The translations under genes were made by a program, and so were the position numbers. A stretch of 64,000 bases of DNA, from contig NZ_JBDQQR010000002.1 of assembly GCF_039888675.1 (NCBI RefSeq), positions 596,001 to 660,000 on the forward strand, given 5' to 3'. A model generated the notes under the pieces. That model made no database searches, was not told the origin of the DNA, and saw only the letters and a program-made list of their open reading frames with translations. Of this stretch, positions 19,597 through 29,332 are shown piece by piece; positions within the stretch are counted from its first letter, which is position 1; each line of letters opens with the position of its first letter. The stretch comes from Mesorhizobium sp. CAU 1732 (GTDB lineage Bacteria > Pseudomonadota > Alphaproteobacteria > Rhizobiales > Rhizobiaceae).

Positions 19597-21345
19597 ATGC
19601 TGCGTATCCTGTTCTTTTTCGTTCTCGTCTTCGCCATCGGCCTTGGTTTTGCATGGCTCGCGGACCGTCCGGGCGACCTCGTCGTCACCTTCAACGGCTA
19701 TCAGTATCAGGTGACGCTGATGGTCGCAGCGGTGGCCGTCGTGGCGATCGTCGCCGCCGTGATGATCGTCTGGTGGCTGCTCAAGGCGATCTGGTACAGC
19801 CCCTACACGATCTCGCGATATTTCCGCGTACGCCGCCGCGACCGTGGCTATCAGGCGCTGTCGACCGGAATGATCGCCGCCGGTGCCGGGGATGCCGGGC
19901 TTGCGCGCAAGAAGAAGAAGGAGGCGATGAAGCTGATCAGTGCCGATCAGGAACCGCTCATCTATCTTCTCGACGCCCAGGCCTCGCTGCTCGAAGGCGA
20001 TCACGACGCGGCCCGTGGTAAGTTCGAAGCCATGCTGTCGGACCCCGAGACGCGGCTGCTCGGCCTTCGCGGGCTCTACCTGGAAGCGCAGCGCCTCGGC
20101 GACCGGACGGCATCGCGGCACTACGCCTCGCAGGCAGCCGACGTCGCCCCGCAACTGGGCTGGGCCGCCGAGGCTACGCTCGAGGAAAAGACCGAGGCCG
20201 GCCAGTGGGACGAGGCCCTGCGTCTCGTCGAGACGCAGAAGTCCACCAAGCAGATCGCGCGCGATTCGGCGCACCGGCGTAAGGCCGTCCTGCTGACGGC
20301 CAAGGCGATGGCGGCGCTCGATGCCGATCCGACGACCGCGCGCAACGCCGCACTCGAGGCGAACCGCCTCGCACCGGATCTCGTGCCTGCCGCGACAACG
20401 GCGGCGCGGGCGCTGTTCCGCCTCACCGACATCAAAAAGGGCGCGAAGATCCTCGAAGCATCGTGGAAGCTTCAGCCGCATCCCGAAGTCGCGGAGGTGT
20501 ATGTCGCCGCCCGTGCCGGCGATTCCACGCATGACCGCCTGACGCGTGCGAAGAAGCTGCAATCGATGAGGCAAAATCATGCCGAATCGTCGATCATCGT
20601 GGCACGCGCAGCGCTGGACGCAGGCGAGTTTGCGCTCGCACGCAAGGAAGCGGAAGCCGCCACCCGCCTTGCCCCGCGCGAGGGTGCGTTCCTGCTTCTC
20701 GCCGATATCGAAGAAGCCGAGACCGGCGATCAGGGCAAGATACGGCAATGGCTGGGCAAGGCCGTTCGCGCGCCGCGCGATCCCGCCTGGGTGGCAGACG
20801 GCTATGTCGCCGAACGCTGGGCGCCCGTGTCCCCCCTGACCGGACGCCTCGACGCGTTCGAATGGCGCGCGCCGGCGGAACGGCTTGGCCAGTTGATCGA
20901 ATCGACCGACGACGCACCTGTCGCCAAGGCTCCCGCGAAAACGCAGGTCGCATTGCCGGCGAGCCCCGAACCTGTAAAGCGCCCCGAGACGATCGAGGAC
21001 GCAGTCGTGGAAACGCAGCCAGTCGTGCCTCCGGCAGCAGTGGTGCCACCCGCGCCAGCAGCACCCCCGGTGACGACGGTCATCACGGAGCCGAAATCAG
21101 AACCCGCGACGATCTCGCCTGCGCCAAAGACTGCGCCGGCAGCCGCGACGACGCCAAAGCCAGCCGAAACCCCCGTGCCGAAGCCGGCAACGGCCGCAGG
21201 TCCGGCCATGGTCGCACCCGCGCCGGTCCTGGATGCGCCGCCCGTCAGGAAGGCGAACGAGACGCAGGCCATCCGGCTGCCGGATGATCCCGGCGTCGAA
21301 CCGGACACGGAGACGGACGAGCCGCGTCGCTTCCGGTTGTTCTAG
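19597..21345 (+). CDS. hemY: HemY family heme-biosynthesis-associated membrane protein
   Basis: 582 residues. Two N-terminal membrane helices (~2-21 and ~43-66) flank DRPGDLVVTFNGYQYQV, a HemY_N signature. TPR-type helical repeats follow up to ~430, then a Pro/Ala/Thr-rich tail (~450-570). This is the TPR-type HemY linked to heme genes, not protoporphyrinogen oxidase. It probably scaffolds complexes at the membrane. It is the last gene of the hemC-D-Mic60-like-hemY run. Confidence 0.92.
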   Translation: MLRILFFFVLVFAIGLGFAWLADRPGDLVVTFNGYQYQVTLMVAAVAVVAIVAAVMIVWWLLKAIWYSPYTISRYFRVRRRDRGYQALSTGMIAAGAGDAGLARKKKKEAMKLISADQEPLIYLLDAQASLLEGDHDAARGKFEAMLSDPETRLLGLRGLYLEAQRLGDRTASRHYASQAADVAPQLGWAAEATLEEKTEAGQWDEALRLVETQKSTKQIARDSAHRRKAVLLTAKAMAALDADPTTARNAALEANRLAPDLVPAATTAARALFRLTDIKKGAKILEASWKLQPHPEVAEVYVAARAGDSTHDRLTRAKKLQSMRQNHAESSIIVARAALDAGEFALARKEAEAATRLAPREGAFLLLADIEEAETGDQGKIRQWLGKAVRAPRDPAWVADGYVAERWAPVSPLTGRLDAFEWRAPAERLGQLIESTDDAPVAKAPAKTQVALPASPEPVKRPETIEDAVVETQPVVPPAAVVPPAPAAPPVTTVITEPKSEPATISPAPKTAPAAATTPKPAETPVPKPATAAGPAMVAPAPVLDAPPVRKANETQAIRLPDDPGVEPDTETDEPRRFRLF

Positions 21346-21416
21346 CCGGCGCATTCGCGTTAGAACTGACGGACGGATCTTCCCACGACCTTACCCTCGG
21401 CAACACACGGAATCAC

Positions 21417-21896
21417 ATGCTCGACAGACTGAAGTCGTTCTTCGGCACCTTGACCGAGAAACCCCGCGAGGATGCGCTCGGCGTGGACGATCCGCGCGTT
21501 GCCGCCGCAGCCTTGATGGTGCACATCATCGACGCCGATGGCGTGCGCGACGAGGTCGAGCGCAAACGCCTGCGCGACCTGCTCGCGGACGCCTATGGGC
21601 TGTCCGGAAACGAGCTCGATCAGGTGGTTTCGGCTGGCGAGGAAGCCGAGCGTGAGGCGGTCGATCTCTTCGCGTTCACGAGCGTGCTCAACCGCAGCCT
21701 CGACGAGGCCAAGAAGGTCGACCTGATCGCGCTCCTGTGGGAGATCGTCTATGCCGATGGCGAGATGCACGAGCTCGAGGACAACATCGTGTGGCGCGTC
21801 TCCGAACTGATCGGCGTCTCGCCGCGCGATCGTATGCTGATGCGCCAGCGCGTGCGCGACGAACTCGGTTTGAGCGGGCTTGAGACGGGCGACTGA
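21417..21896 (+). CDS. TerB family protein
   Basis: 159 residues with the all-helical TerB fold and its two pseudo-repeated acidic motifs, IIDADGVRDEVERKRL (~residue 39) and VYADGEMHELEDNI (~residue 110). TerB-like proteins are linked to tellurite resistance and metal-dependent membrane stress, but stand-alone homologues in rhizobia have no defined role. No other ter genes are present. It lies 71 bp after hemY and 4 bp before the amidotransferase gene. Confidence 0.88.
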   Translation: MLDRLKSFFGTLTEKPREDALGVDDPRVAAAALMVHIIDADGVRDEVERKRLRDLLADAYGLSGNELDQVVSAGEEAEREAVDLFAFTSVLNRSLDEAKKVDLIALLWEIVYADGEMHELEDNIVWRVSELIGVSPRDRMLMRQRVRDELGLSGLETGD

Positions 21897-21900
21897 CTGA

Positions 21901-22680
21901 ATGCCACAGACCGACAAGGGCAAAATCCTTATCGTCCTTCACCAGGAGACGTCGAGCCCCGGCCGGGTCGGGCAGCTCCTCGTTGCAGCCGGCTACCATC
22001 TCGATATCCGCCGCCCGCCTCTGGGTGATCCGCTTCCCTCGACCCTTGAGCATCACCGCGGCGCGGTCGTCTTCGGCGGCCCGATGAGCGCCAACGACCC
22101 GGACGATTTCGTCAAGGCCGAAACCGACTGGCTCTCGGTGCCCCTGAAGGAAGACAAGCCGTTCCTCGGCATATGCCTCGGCGCGCAGATGCTGGTGAAC
22201 CATCTCGGCGGACGTGTCGCGGGCCACGACGACGGCCGCGTCGAGATCGGCTGGTACCCGATCGAGGCGACCGACGAAGGCCGCAGCCTGCTCGACTGGC
22301 CAGGCATGGTCTACCAGTTCCATCGCGAAGGCTTTTCGCTTCCGTCAGGCGCGACGCTGCTGGCCGGGGCGCAGGACTATCCCAATCAGGCCTTTCGCTA
22401 CGGCCGCAATGCATGGGGCATCCAGTTCCACGCCGAGCTGACCCGCGTGATGATGCATCGCTGGGTGGTGCACGGCGCGCACCGCTTCGTGCTTCCGGGC
22501 GCGCAGCTCGGCCACGACCATCTGAACGGACGGATGCTCTGGGACATGAGGCTGAAGCGCTGGCTGGAACAGTTTCTCGAGCTGATCTTCGAGGGCAATG
22601 CTCCCCATCGCCCCACCGCGACCGCGCATGCGCTGTCGCCGATGGCTACACCCGACCGTCGAGACGCCGAGCCTTCCTGA
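21901..22680 (+). CDS. Class I glutamine amidotransferase
   Basis: 259 residues. Catalytic triad: Cys92 in FLGICLGAQ, His177 and Glu179 in GIQFHAEL. AVVFGGPMSAND is also typical of GMP-synthase-like amidotransferases. It releases ammonia from glutamine, or acts on a gamma-glutamyl compound, but no synthetase partner is adjacent. The 3' end overlaps the convergent MFS gene by 35 bp (22646-22680). Confidence 0.92.
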   Translation: MPQTDKGKILIVLHQETSSPGRVGQLLVAAGYHLDIRRPPLGDPLPSTLEHHRGAVVFGGPMSANDPDDFVKAETDWLSVPLKEDKPFLGICLGAQMLVNHLGGRVAGHDDGRVEIGWYPIEATDEGRSLLDWPGMVYQFHREGFSLPSGATLLAGAQDYPNQAFRYGRNAWGIQFHAELTRVMMHRWVVHGAHRFVLPGAQLGHDHLNGRMLWDMRLKRWLEQFLELIFEGNAPHRPTATAHALSPMATPDRRDAEPS

Positions 22681-23881
22681 GTTCGGGAAAGAGCACGGCC
22701 CACAGAACCGCCACGCCGATCGCGCCGACGCCGCCGAACACGACCGCCGGTACCGTTCCGATCAGCGCGGCCATCGTGCCGGCGCGGAACTCGCCAAGCT
22801 CGTTCGATGCGCCCACGAACACCATGTTGACCGCATTGACCCGGCCGCGAACGCGATCGGGCGTCCAGAGCTGGATCAGGGTCTCGCGGATGTAGACGCT
22901 GATCATGTCGGCCGCGCCGAGCAACGCGAGAACCGTGATCGACAGCCACGGGATCGTCGAGACGCCGAAGATCGCGGTGAACAGGCCGAAAAGCCCGACG
23001 AACACGAACATGATTCGCCCGGCATGGTCCCGGATGGGATGACCGGCGAGCCAGACGGCGACCACCAGTGCACCAACACCGGGCGCCGCGCGCAGCAGGC
23101 CGAGCCCCCAGGGTCCGAGTTCGAGGATATCGCGTGCATAGACCGGCAGCAGCGCGACCGCGCCGCTGAGGAGCACCGCGAACAGGTCGAGCGAGATGGC
23201 GCCGAGCACGATCTTTTCGCTGCGGATATAGGTGAAGCCGGCGAAGAGCGTTGCCAGCGAACGCGGCTCGCTTTCCGTGTGCTGCTTCGGCTTGGGGATC
23301 GAGAAGATGAGCACGGCGGCCGCGACCATCATCGTGCAGGCCGTGCCATAGGCCGCTTCCGGCGCGAGGCCGTAGAGCAGGCCGCCCGCGACGGGACCGA
23401 CGATGGTCGCGGTCTGCCACGCGGATGAGTTCCACGCGACGGCGTTGGCGAAATCCTTGGTCGGCACCAGATTGGCGACAAGCGAGGCCGAGGCGGGTGC
23501 GAAAAAGGCGCGCGCCACCCCGAACACGGCGAGGAGGATGAAGACGTCAGTGACCGCGGTCAGTCCGCGCAGCGTCAGCAACAGCAGGGCCAGCGCGCAC
23601 AGCGCCTCCAGCATCGTGGCGAGGCCCATGATCAGGCGCCGCCCGAACCGGTCGGACGCAGCACCCGTCACGAGAAACAGCAGAAGCGACGGCGCGAACT
23701 GGATCAGGCCGACGAGGCCGAGGTCGAACGGGTTGCGCGTCAGGTCGTATACCTGCCAGCCCACCGCGACAGAGACGATCTGGGTCGCGAAGGTGACGAA
23801 AAACCGGGACGCCCAGAACCGGGCATAAGCGGAATGACGGAAGGCTGCAAAGCGGTCGTCGGACGTTGAGGCAGTCGACAT
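22646..23881 (-). CDS. MFS transporter (EntS/MFS_3-like exporter)
   Basis: 411 residues from ATG 23881, with 12 hydrophobic segments. The start (FAAFRHSAYARFWASRFFVTFATQ) and the A-motif-like GAASDRFGRRLIMGLAT near residue 70 are typical of the enterobactin-exporter-like MFS_3 subgroup. Substrate unknown. The upstream ATG at 23938 adds a residue run with no similarity. Its C-terminus overlaps the amidotransferase gene tail to tail. Confidence 0.88.
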   Translation of the reverse strand: MSTASTSDDRFAAFRHSAYARFWASRFFVTFATQIVSVAVGWQVYDLTRNPFDLGLVGLIQFAPSLLLFLVTGAASDRFGRRLIMGLATMLEALCALALLLLTLRGLTAVTDVFILLAVFGVARAFFAPASASLVANLVPTKDFANAVAWNSSAWQTATIVGPVAGGLLYGLAPEAAYGTACTMMVAAAVLIFSIPKPKQHTESEPRSLATLFAGFTYIRSEKIVLGAISLDLFAVLLSGAVALLPVYARDILELGPWGLGLLRAAPGVGALVVAVWLAGHPIRDHAGRIMFVFVGLFGLFTAIFGVSTIPWLSITVLALLGAADMISVYIRETLIQLWTPDRVRGRVNAVNMVFVGASNELGEFRAGTMAALIGTVPAVVFGGVGAIGVAVLWAVLFPELRKARRLDGRV

Positions 23882-24013
23882 CGGAACAGGAAATCCGGAA
23901 TGCGTAAGGGCGCCCCGGCCGCACGGACCGGGCGACACCCTTTAGACCAGGATAAGCGATCGCGCGCCGGCTTCCGTGTTCTGGACCAATGGATTGGCTG
24001 GAAACCGCGCGCC

Positions 24014-25240
24014 TCAGGCGACCTTTCTCGCCAATGCGCATTGCGACCAGAGGTCGGACAGCGCGCGGGCGAGGTGGTCGATGTCGGCGTCGGTGTGCAG
24101 CGGCGTCGGCGTGATACGCAACCGCTCGGTCTTGGTCGGCACGGTGGGGTAATTGATCGGCTGGACGTAGATGCCGTAGCTGTCGAGCAACAGGTCCGAC
24201 AGCCACTTGCACTTGGCCGCGTCGCCCACCATCACCGGCACGATGTGGCTCTCATTGGGCATGACCGGAATGCCGATCGCATCGAGGCGGGAACGCACGC
24301 GCGCCACGCGGTCGCGCTGGGCGAGCCGCTCCGTCGAACTCTGCTTTAGATGGCGGATCGAGGCGCAGGCGCCGGCCGCGACATGCGGCGGCAGCGCGGT
24401 GGTGAAGATGAAGCCGGAGGCAAACGAGCGCACGAAATCGATCAATTTCGCCGAGCCGGTGATGTAACCGCCGACGACGCCGAACGCCTTGCCAAGCGTG
24501 CCCTCGATCACATCGATGCGGTCCATCAGCCCCTCGCGCTCGGCGATGCCGCCGCCGCGCGGACCATACATGCCGACCGCATGCACCTCGTCGAGATAGG
24601 TCAGCGCGCCGTGCTTCTCGGCAACCGCGAGGATTTCCGCCATCGGCGCGATGTCGCCATCCATCGAATAGACGCTCTCGAAGGCGACGATCTTGGGTAC
24701 GTCGCGCGGGAATTCGGAGAGCTGGCGGTCGAGGTCCTTCCAGTCATTGTGCTTGAAGATGCGCCGTTCGGCCTTCGAGTGGCGGATACCCTCGATCATC
24801 GAGGCGTGGTTGCCGGCGTCCGAGAAAATGACGCAGCCGGGGATCTGCGAGCCGAGCGTCGACAGCGTCGCCCAGTTCGAGACATAGCCCGAGGTGAACA
24901 GGAGCGCCGCTTCCTTGCCATGCAGATCGGCGAGCTCGCGCTCGAGCAGGACGTGGTAGTGGTTGGTGCCGGAGATGTTGCGGGTGCCGCCCGCGCCGGC
25001 GCCGCAGGCGTCGAGCGCCTCGTGCATGGCGGCGATCACGCCCGCATTCTGGCCCATGCCGAGATAATCGTTGGAGCACCAGACGGTGACGTCGCCCATC
25101 GGCTTTGTTCCGCCGTCGCCGGCATAGCGCGCGGCCGTCGGGAACGATCCCGCACGACGCTCCAGTTCCGCGAACACGCGATATCGGCCCTCATCACGCA
25201 GGCCGTCCAACTTCGTGGCAAAATAGGCTTCGAAGTGCAT
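24014..25240 (-). CDS. hemA: 5-aminolevulinate synthase
   Basis: 408 residues, full length. It condenses glycine and succinyl-CoA (C4/Shemin pathway) to 5-aminolevulinate. Motifs: [56 protein letters not shown], and the PLP-binding Lys251 in [15 protein letters not shown]4-type HemA is characteristic of alphaproteobacteria. It is separate from the hemC-D cluster and divergent from the RpiR-type regulator gene. Confidence 0.97.
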   Translation of the reverse strand: MHFEAYFATKLDGLRDEGRYRVFAELERRAGSFPTAARYAGDGGTKPMGDVTVWCSNDYLGMGQNAGVIAAMHEALDACGAGAGGTRNISGTNHYHVLLERELADLHGKEAALLFTSGYVSNWATLSTLGSQIPGCVIFSDAGNHASMIEGIRHSKAERRIFKHNDWKDLDRQLSEFPRDVPKIVAFESVYSMDGDIAPMAEILAVAEKHGALTYLDEVHAVGMYGPRGGGIAEREGLMDRIDVIEGTLGKAFGVVGGYITGSAKLIDFVRSFASGFIFTTALPPHVAAGACASIRHLKQSSTERLAQRDRVARVRSRLDAIGIPVMPNESHIVPVMVGDAAKCKWLSDLLLDSYGIYVQPINYPTVPTKTERLRITPTPLHTDADIDHLARALSDLWSQCALARKVA

Positions 25241-25409
25241 CTATCCGTTCTCGTCTCGTACCGAGCCTGGAAACTGCCTTTCCTATGGTCGAGTTTCCGG
25301 CGGATGGCAAGACTTGAGAGGCCAATGCATCCCGCGCGCTGTTGCTTTTCGGGTGCGCGCACGGGAAGGTGCCGGGGGCGATGACACGAGGTGGCAAGGA
25401 GGGCGCGCG

Positions 25410-26252
25410 TTGAGCGAAACGGAAGCCGGAACGGCTGCACCGCGCGATTTCGACGCGCTCAAGAGCCACATCATGACGCGCCACGCCGAACTGCCGAGGC
25501 GGCTCGCACAGGTCGCGGCCTACGCGCTCGACCATCCCGACGAGATCGCCTTCGGCACCGCCGCGAGCATCGCCGTATCGGCCGGGGTGCAGCCGTCGAC
25601 GCTGGTCCGCCTCGCCCAGCATCTTGGCTATGAAGGCTTCAGCGATTTGCAGACCGTGTTTCGCGAACGCCTGCGCGGGCGCAACCATTCCTATGAGGAT
25701 CGCCTGGCCGCGATCCGCGCCGGCGCGACCGGAAATGGGGACGAAAACCGCATCCTGAACGGCTTTCTTGGCGCGGCGGGACAGTCCATCGAGCAATTGT
25801 CCGCGTCGATCGACCCCGCGCGCTTCGACCGGGCGACGAAGCTGCTCGCCAAGGCCGACACGATCTACCTCGTCGCGCGCAGGCGCGCCTATCCCGTGGC
25901 GAGTTCGCTTGCCTACGCGTTCGGCACGCTCGGCATCCGCTACGTGCTGACGGGCTCCGCGGCCGGCCTCGACCCGGAAATGCTGGAACAGGCGACAACG
26001 CGTGACGCGGCGATCGCGATCAGCTTCGCGCCCTACGCGCCAGCAACCGTCGATCATGCCCGCCTGCTGTCGCAGCGTGGCGTGGCGATGGTTTCGATAA
26101 CCGACGGGGCGTTCTCGCCGCTCGCGTCCTGCGCAAGCGAATGGCTCGAAGTCGTGGAGGCCGATTTTTCCGGCTTTCGCTCGCTCTCAGCCACGATGGC
26201 ACTCGCGATGGCGCTGTCCGTTGCCGTCGCCGAAAGGCGCCGTGTTGGCTAG
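25410..26252 (+). CDS. RpiR-family transcriptional regulator, probable inositol repressor (IolR-like)
   Basis: 280 residues from TTG 25410, chosen because AAGGAGGG (25396-25403) sits six bases upstream. The N-terminal helix-turn-helix (~12-95) contains AASIAVSAGVQPSTLVRLAQHLGYEGFSDLQ, typical of RpiR proteins. A C-terminal SIS sugar-phosphate-binding domain (~120-270) includes ADTIYLVARRRAYPVASSLAYAF. Rhizobial IolR is of this family and represses iol genes until an inositol intermediate binds. It overlaps iolG tail to tail by four bases; the operators at 27265-27312 are its likely targets. Confidence 0.88.
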   Translation: MSETEAGTAAPRDFDALKSHIMTRHAELPRRLAQVAAYALDHPDEIAFGTAASIAVSAGVQPSTLVRLAQHLGYEGFSDLQTVFRERLRGRNHSYEDRLAAIRAGATGNGDENRILNGFLGAAGQSIEQLSASIDPARFDRATKLLAKADTIYLVARRRAYPVASSLAYAFGTLGIRYVLTGSAAGLDPEMLEQATTRDAAIAISFAPYAPATVDHARLLSQRGVAMVSITDGAFSPLASCASEWLEVVEADFSGFRSLSATMALAMALSVAVAERRRVG

Positions 26253-27235
26253 AGCCTGACCGGCCTGCCCGAAAAGCACGCCTCGGTCGCCGCATCCGCC
26301 AGTTCCTGCGCCTTCAGCCCGTCGAAACCCGACGGCGACGGCGCGGTGCCGGTTTCGACGGCATCGATGAAAGCCTCGACCTCGGCGCGATAGGCGGCGG
26401 CGTAGCGCTCCAGAAAGAAATTCTGCACCGGGTCGGCGGTGACCCCGGAAATGCCTGCAAACCGCACCGTGGTCTCATGAACGTTGCCGGCCGACAGCAT
26501 ACCCTTCGAGCCATGCACCTCGATGCGCTGGTCGTAGCCGTAAGTCGCACGACGCGAATTCGAGATCTGGCAGATTTTGCCGGATGCCGTCTTCAGCGTG
26601 ACGACCGCGGTGTCCACGTCTCCCGCGGCCCCGATCGCCGGATCGACCAGCGCCGACCCCATCGCCTGCAGCTCGACGATCTCCTCGCCCAGCAGAAAAC
26701 GCGCCATGTCGAAATCGTGGATCATCATGTCGCGGAACAGCCCGCCCGAGCGCTCGATATAGGAGACCGGCGGCGGGGCGGGATCGCGCGACAGGATGGT
26801 GACGAGTTCGACGTCACCCACGACGCCCTCCCCGATGCGCCTGCGCAGCACGGCGAAATTGGGATCGAAGCGCCGGTTGAAGCCGACCATCAGCGGCACG
26901 GCGGCCTTCGCCACGCGCTCCAGCGTTGCGGCGATGCGCGCGGCGCTCATGTCGACCGGTTTCTCGCACAGGATCGCCTTGCCCTGCGATGCCGCGCGGT
27001 CGATGTAATCGGCATGCGTGTCCGTCGGCGTTGCGATCAGAACGGCGTCGATGGCCGGGTCGGCAAACACCGCGTCGGCATCCATGACCGGTGCACCCGT
27101 TTCATGCGACAGCGAGCGGGCATTGTCGGCGAACGGATCGGCAATCGCGGCCAGCCGCGCACGCGGCGATAACGCGATGGCGCGGCCGTGAATCTGGCCG
27201 ATACGGCCGGCACCGAGAAGCGCGATGGAGAGCAT
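26249..27235 (-). CDS. iolG: Inositol 2-dehydrogenase
   Basis: 328 residues, GFO/IDH/MocA family. The NAD-binding motif IALLGAGRIGQIHGRA is at the N-terminus; ILCEKPVDMS holds the catalytic-region Lys, followed by VGFNRRFDPNF and GGLFRDMMIHDFDMARFLLGEE with the conserved Asp/His. It oxidises myo-inositol to 2-keto-myo-inositol, the first catabolic step. It is divergent from iolC across a 147-bp region with two palindromic operators. Rhizobial literature also calls this gene idhA. Confidence 0.93.
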   Translation of the reverse strand: MLSIALLGAGRIGQIHGRAIALSPRARLAAIADPFADNARSLSHETGAPVMDADAVFADPAIDAVLIATPTDTHADYIDRAASQGKAILCEKPVDMSAARIAATLERVAKAAVPLMVGFNRRFDPNFAVLRRRIGEGVVGDVELVTILSRDPAPPPVSYIERSGGLFRDMMIHDFDMARFLLGEEIVELQAMGSALVDPAIGAAGDVDTAVVTLKTASGKICQISNSRRATYGYDQRIEVHGSKGMLSAGNVHETTVRFAGISGVTADPVQNFFLERYAAAYRAEVEAFIDAVETGTAPSPSGFDGLKAQELADAATEACFSGRPVRL

Positions 27236-27264
27236 CGTGATAAGGGTTCCCTGACCTGACTTTC

Positions 27265-27312
27265 ATGGAACGTACGTTCCATATTGACCGAAATATGGAA
27301 CCGATGTTTCAT
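27265..27312. promoter_or_regulatory. Paired palindromic operators between iolG and iolC
   Basis: Site 1 (27265-27282) is a perfect 18-bp palindrome, ATGGAACGTACGTTCCAT. Site 2 (27295-27312), ATGGAACCGATGTTTCAT, has the same half-site with one mismatch. Their centres are 30 bp apart, about three helical turns, so two dimers would sit on the same DNA face. The pattern contains GGAA-N6-TTCC, the core associated with RpiR-type IolR regulators. The location between divergent promoters suggests joint repression of both arms. Confidence 0.8.
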
Positions 27313-27382
27313 GTTGTCTTCAGATACTATGCGGCGGCGATGCCGTCCAGCGTGACCGCCATCGCGAGGAGAGGACCGGACC

Positions 27383-29311
27383 ATGACGACATCACCTGAG
27401 CGAAAGGCTCTCGATGTCATCACGATGGGCCGCGCTTCGGTCGACCTGTACTGCCAGCAGATCGGCACAAGGCTCGAGGACGCCGCGAGCTTCGCCAAAT
27501 CGGTCGGCGGCTGCCCCGCGAACATCGCGATCGGCTCGGCACGCCTCGGTCTGCGCTCCGCGCTTCTGTCGCGCGTCGGCGACGAGCAGTTCGGCCGTTT
27601 CATCCGCGAGCAGATGCGCCGCGAGGGCGTGTCGGAGAGCGGGATCGTGACCGACCCGAAACGCCTCACCGCGCTCGCCATCCTGTCGGTCGAGAACGAA
27701 GCGAGCTTCCCGCTCCTCTTCTACCGCGAGGACTGCGCCGACATGGCGCTGTGCGACGACGATATCGACGAAACTTTCATCGCCTCGGCACGCGCGCTGG
27801 TGGTGACGGGCACGCATTTTTCCCGCGACAACACCGAGGCTGCTCAACGCAAGGCGATGCGGCTGATGAAGGCCGGCGGCGGCCGGATCGTCTTCGACAT
27901 CGACTACCGCCCCAATCTGTGGGGTCTTGCCGGTCACGCGGCAGGCGACAACCGCTATATCGCCTCGTCGCATGTGTCGGAAAAGCTCGGAACGGTTCTT
28001 GGCGACTGCGACCTGATCGTTGGCACAGAGGAAGAAGTGCTGATCGCTTCGGGCAAGGATAGCCTGCCCGAAGCCCTACGTGCCATACGCGCCGCATCTG
28101 CGGCGACGATCGTGCTCAAGCGCGGGCCGATGGGCTGCATCGTCTATGACGGCCCAATCCCCGACGATCTGGAACATGGCATCGTCGGCAAGGGGTTTCC
28201 GATCGAGGTCTACAATGTGCTGGGCGCGGGTGACGCCTTCATGTCGGGCTTCCTGCGCGGCTGGCTGGGCGGCGAGGATTTGGCCACGGCCGCGACCTGG
28301 GCCAATGCCTGCGGCGCTTTCGCGGTATCGCGGCTGCTCTGCGCGCCCGAAATCCCGACCTTCGCGGAACTCCAGCATTTCCTGCGTCACGGCAGCCCGC
28401 ACCGCGCGCTGCGCAAGGATGACGCGTTGAACCACATCCATTGGGCGACGACGCGCCGCGCCGACATCCCCTCGCTGATGGCCTTCGCGATCGACCACCG
28501 CGCGCAGCTTGAGAGTCTCGCCGAAAAATCCGGCGCGCCGGCCGGGCGCATTGCCGAATTCAAGGTTCTGGCGGTCAAAGCGGCGGCCCGGGTTGCCGCC
28601 GGGCGGCCGGGTTACGGCATGCTCCTCGACGGCAGGCATGGTCGCACGGCGATGGCCGAATTCGCCCGACATTCCTTTTCCTGGCTCGGACGGCCCATCG
28701 AGGAGCCCGGCTCCCGGCCGCTTCGGTTCGAGACCTCGCAGGATGTCGGCTCGCAGCTTGTCGAATGGCCGGTCGACCACTGCGTCAAATGCCTCGCCTT
28801 CTATCACCCGGACGACCCCGAGCCGCTCAAGGCCGACCAGCAGAAACGGCTGCTTCAGGCGTACCGGGCGGCGCGGGCGATCGGCCGCGAAATCCTGATC
28901 GAGATCGTCGCGGGCAAGCATGGCGATCTCGATGACGACACGATCGCCCGCGCGCTTGGCGAACTCTACGCGCTCGGCATCAGGCCCGACTGGTGGAAGC
29001 TGGAGCCGCAGACGTCGACGCGGGCCTGGACCGCGATCGAGACGGTCATCGCGGAACACGATCCGTGGTGCCGGGGCGTGGTGATGCTTGGTCTCGAAGC
29101 CCCGACGGCAGAGCTGGATGCGGCGTTCAGGAGCACTGCCGGCACCAGCATCGTCAAGGGCTTCGCGGTCGGCCGCACGGTGTTCGCGGACGCCGCCGAG
29201 GCATGGTTTGCCGGCCGCATGGACGACGCGCAAGCGATCGACGACATGGCGCGGCGCTTCGAGGCGTTGTGCGCAAGCTGGCTTGCCGCGCGCGGCATCG
29301 AGGCGGCATAG
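27383..29311 (+). CDS. iolC: Bifunctional 5-dehydro-2-deoxygluconokinase with C-terminal DUF2090
   Basis: 642 residues, about twice the length of a lone IolC. The N-terminal PfkB kinase (~1-325) shows VITMGRASVDLYCQQ, SVGGCPANIAIGSARLGL and the ATP/anion-hole motif NVLGAGDAFMSGFLRGWL near residue 280. The C-terminal DUF2090 domain (~335-642) looks like a class I aldolase barrel, ending SIVKGFAVGRTVF. The kinase phosphorylates 5-dehydro-2-deoxygluconate. The fused domain may supply the next, aldolase step, since no iolJ is visible. Confidence 0.94.
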   Translation: MTTSPERKALDVITMGRASVDLYCQQIGTRLEDAASFAKSVGGCPANIAIGSARLGLRSALLSRVGDEQFGRFIREQMRREGVSESGIVTDPKRLTALAILSVENEASFPLLFYREDCADMALCDDDIDETFIASARALVVTGTHFSRDNTEAAQRKAMRLMKAGGGRIVFDIDYRPNLWGLAGHAAGDNRYIASSHVSEKLGTVLGDCDLIVGTEEEVLIASGKDSLPEALRAIRAASAATIVLKRGPMGCIVYDGPIPDDLEHGIVGKGFPIEVYNVLGAGDAFMSGFLRGWLGGEDLATAATWANACGAFAVSRLLCAPEIPTFAELQHFLRHGSPHRALRKDDALNHIHWATTRRADIPSLMAFAIDHRAQLESLAEKSGAPAGRIAEFKVLAVKAAARVAAGRPGYGMLLDGRHGRTAMAEFARHSFSWLGRPIEEPGSRPLRFETSQDVGSQLVEWPVDHCVKCLAFYHPDDPEPLKADQQKRLLQAYRAARAIGREILIEIVAGKHGDLDDDTIARALGELYALGIRPDWWKLEPQTSTRAWTAIETVIAEHDPWCRGVVMLGLEAPTAELDAAFRSTAGTSIVKGFAVGRTVFADAAEAWFAGRMDDAQAIDDMARRFEALCASWLAARGIEAA

Positions 29312-29332
29312 TCGCCGCCGGAGGAAACTTGA

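Noticed and set aside
25250..25300. Third IolR-type operator upstream of the RpiR gene
   Set aside because: GGAA and TTCC occur near 25270, but the spacing is seven bases and the inner positions do not pair, unlike the two strong sites at 27265-27312.
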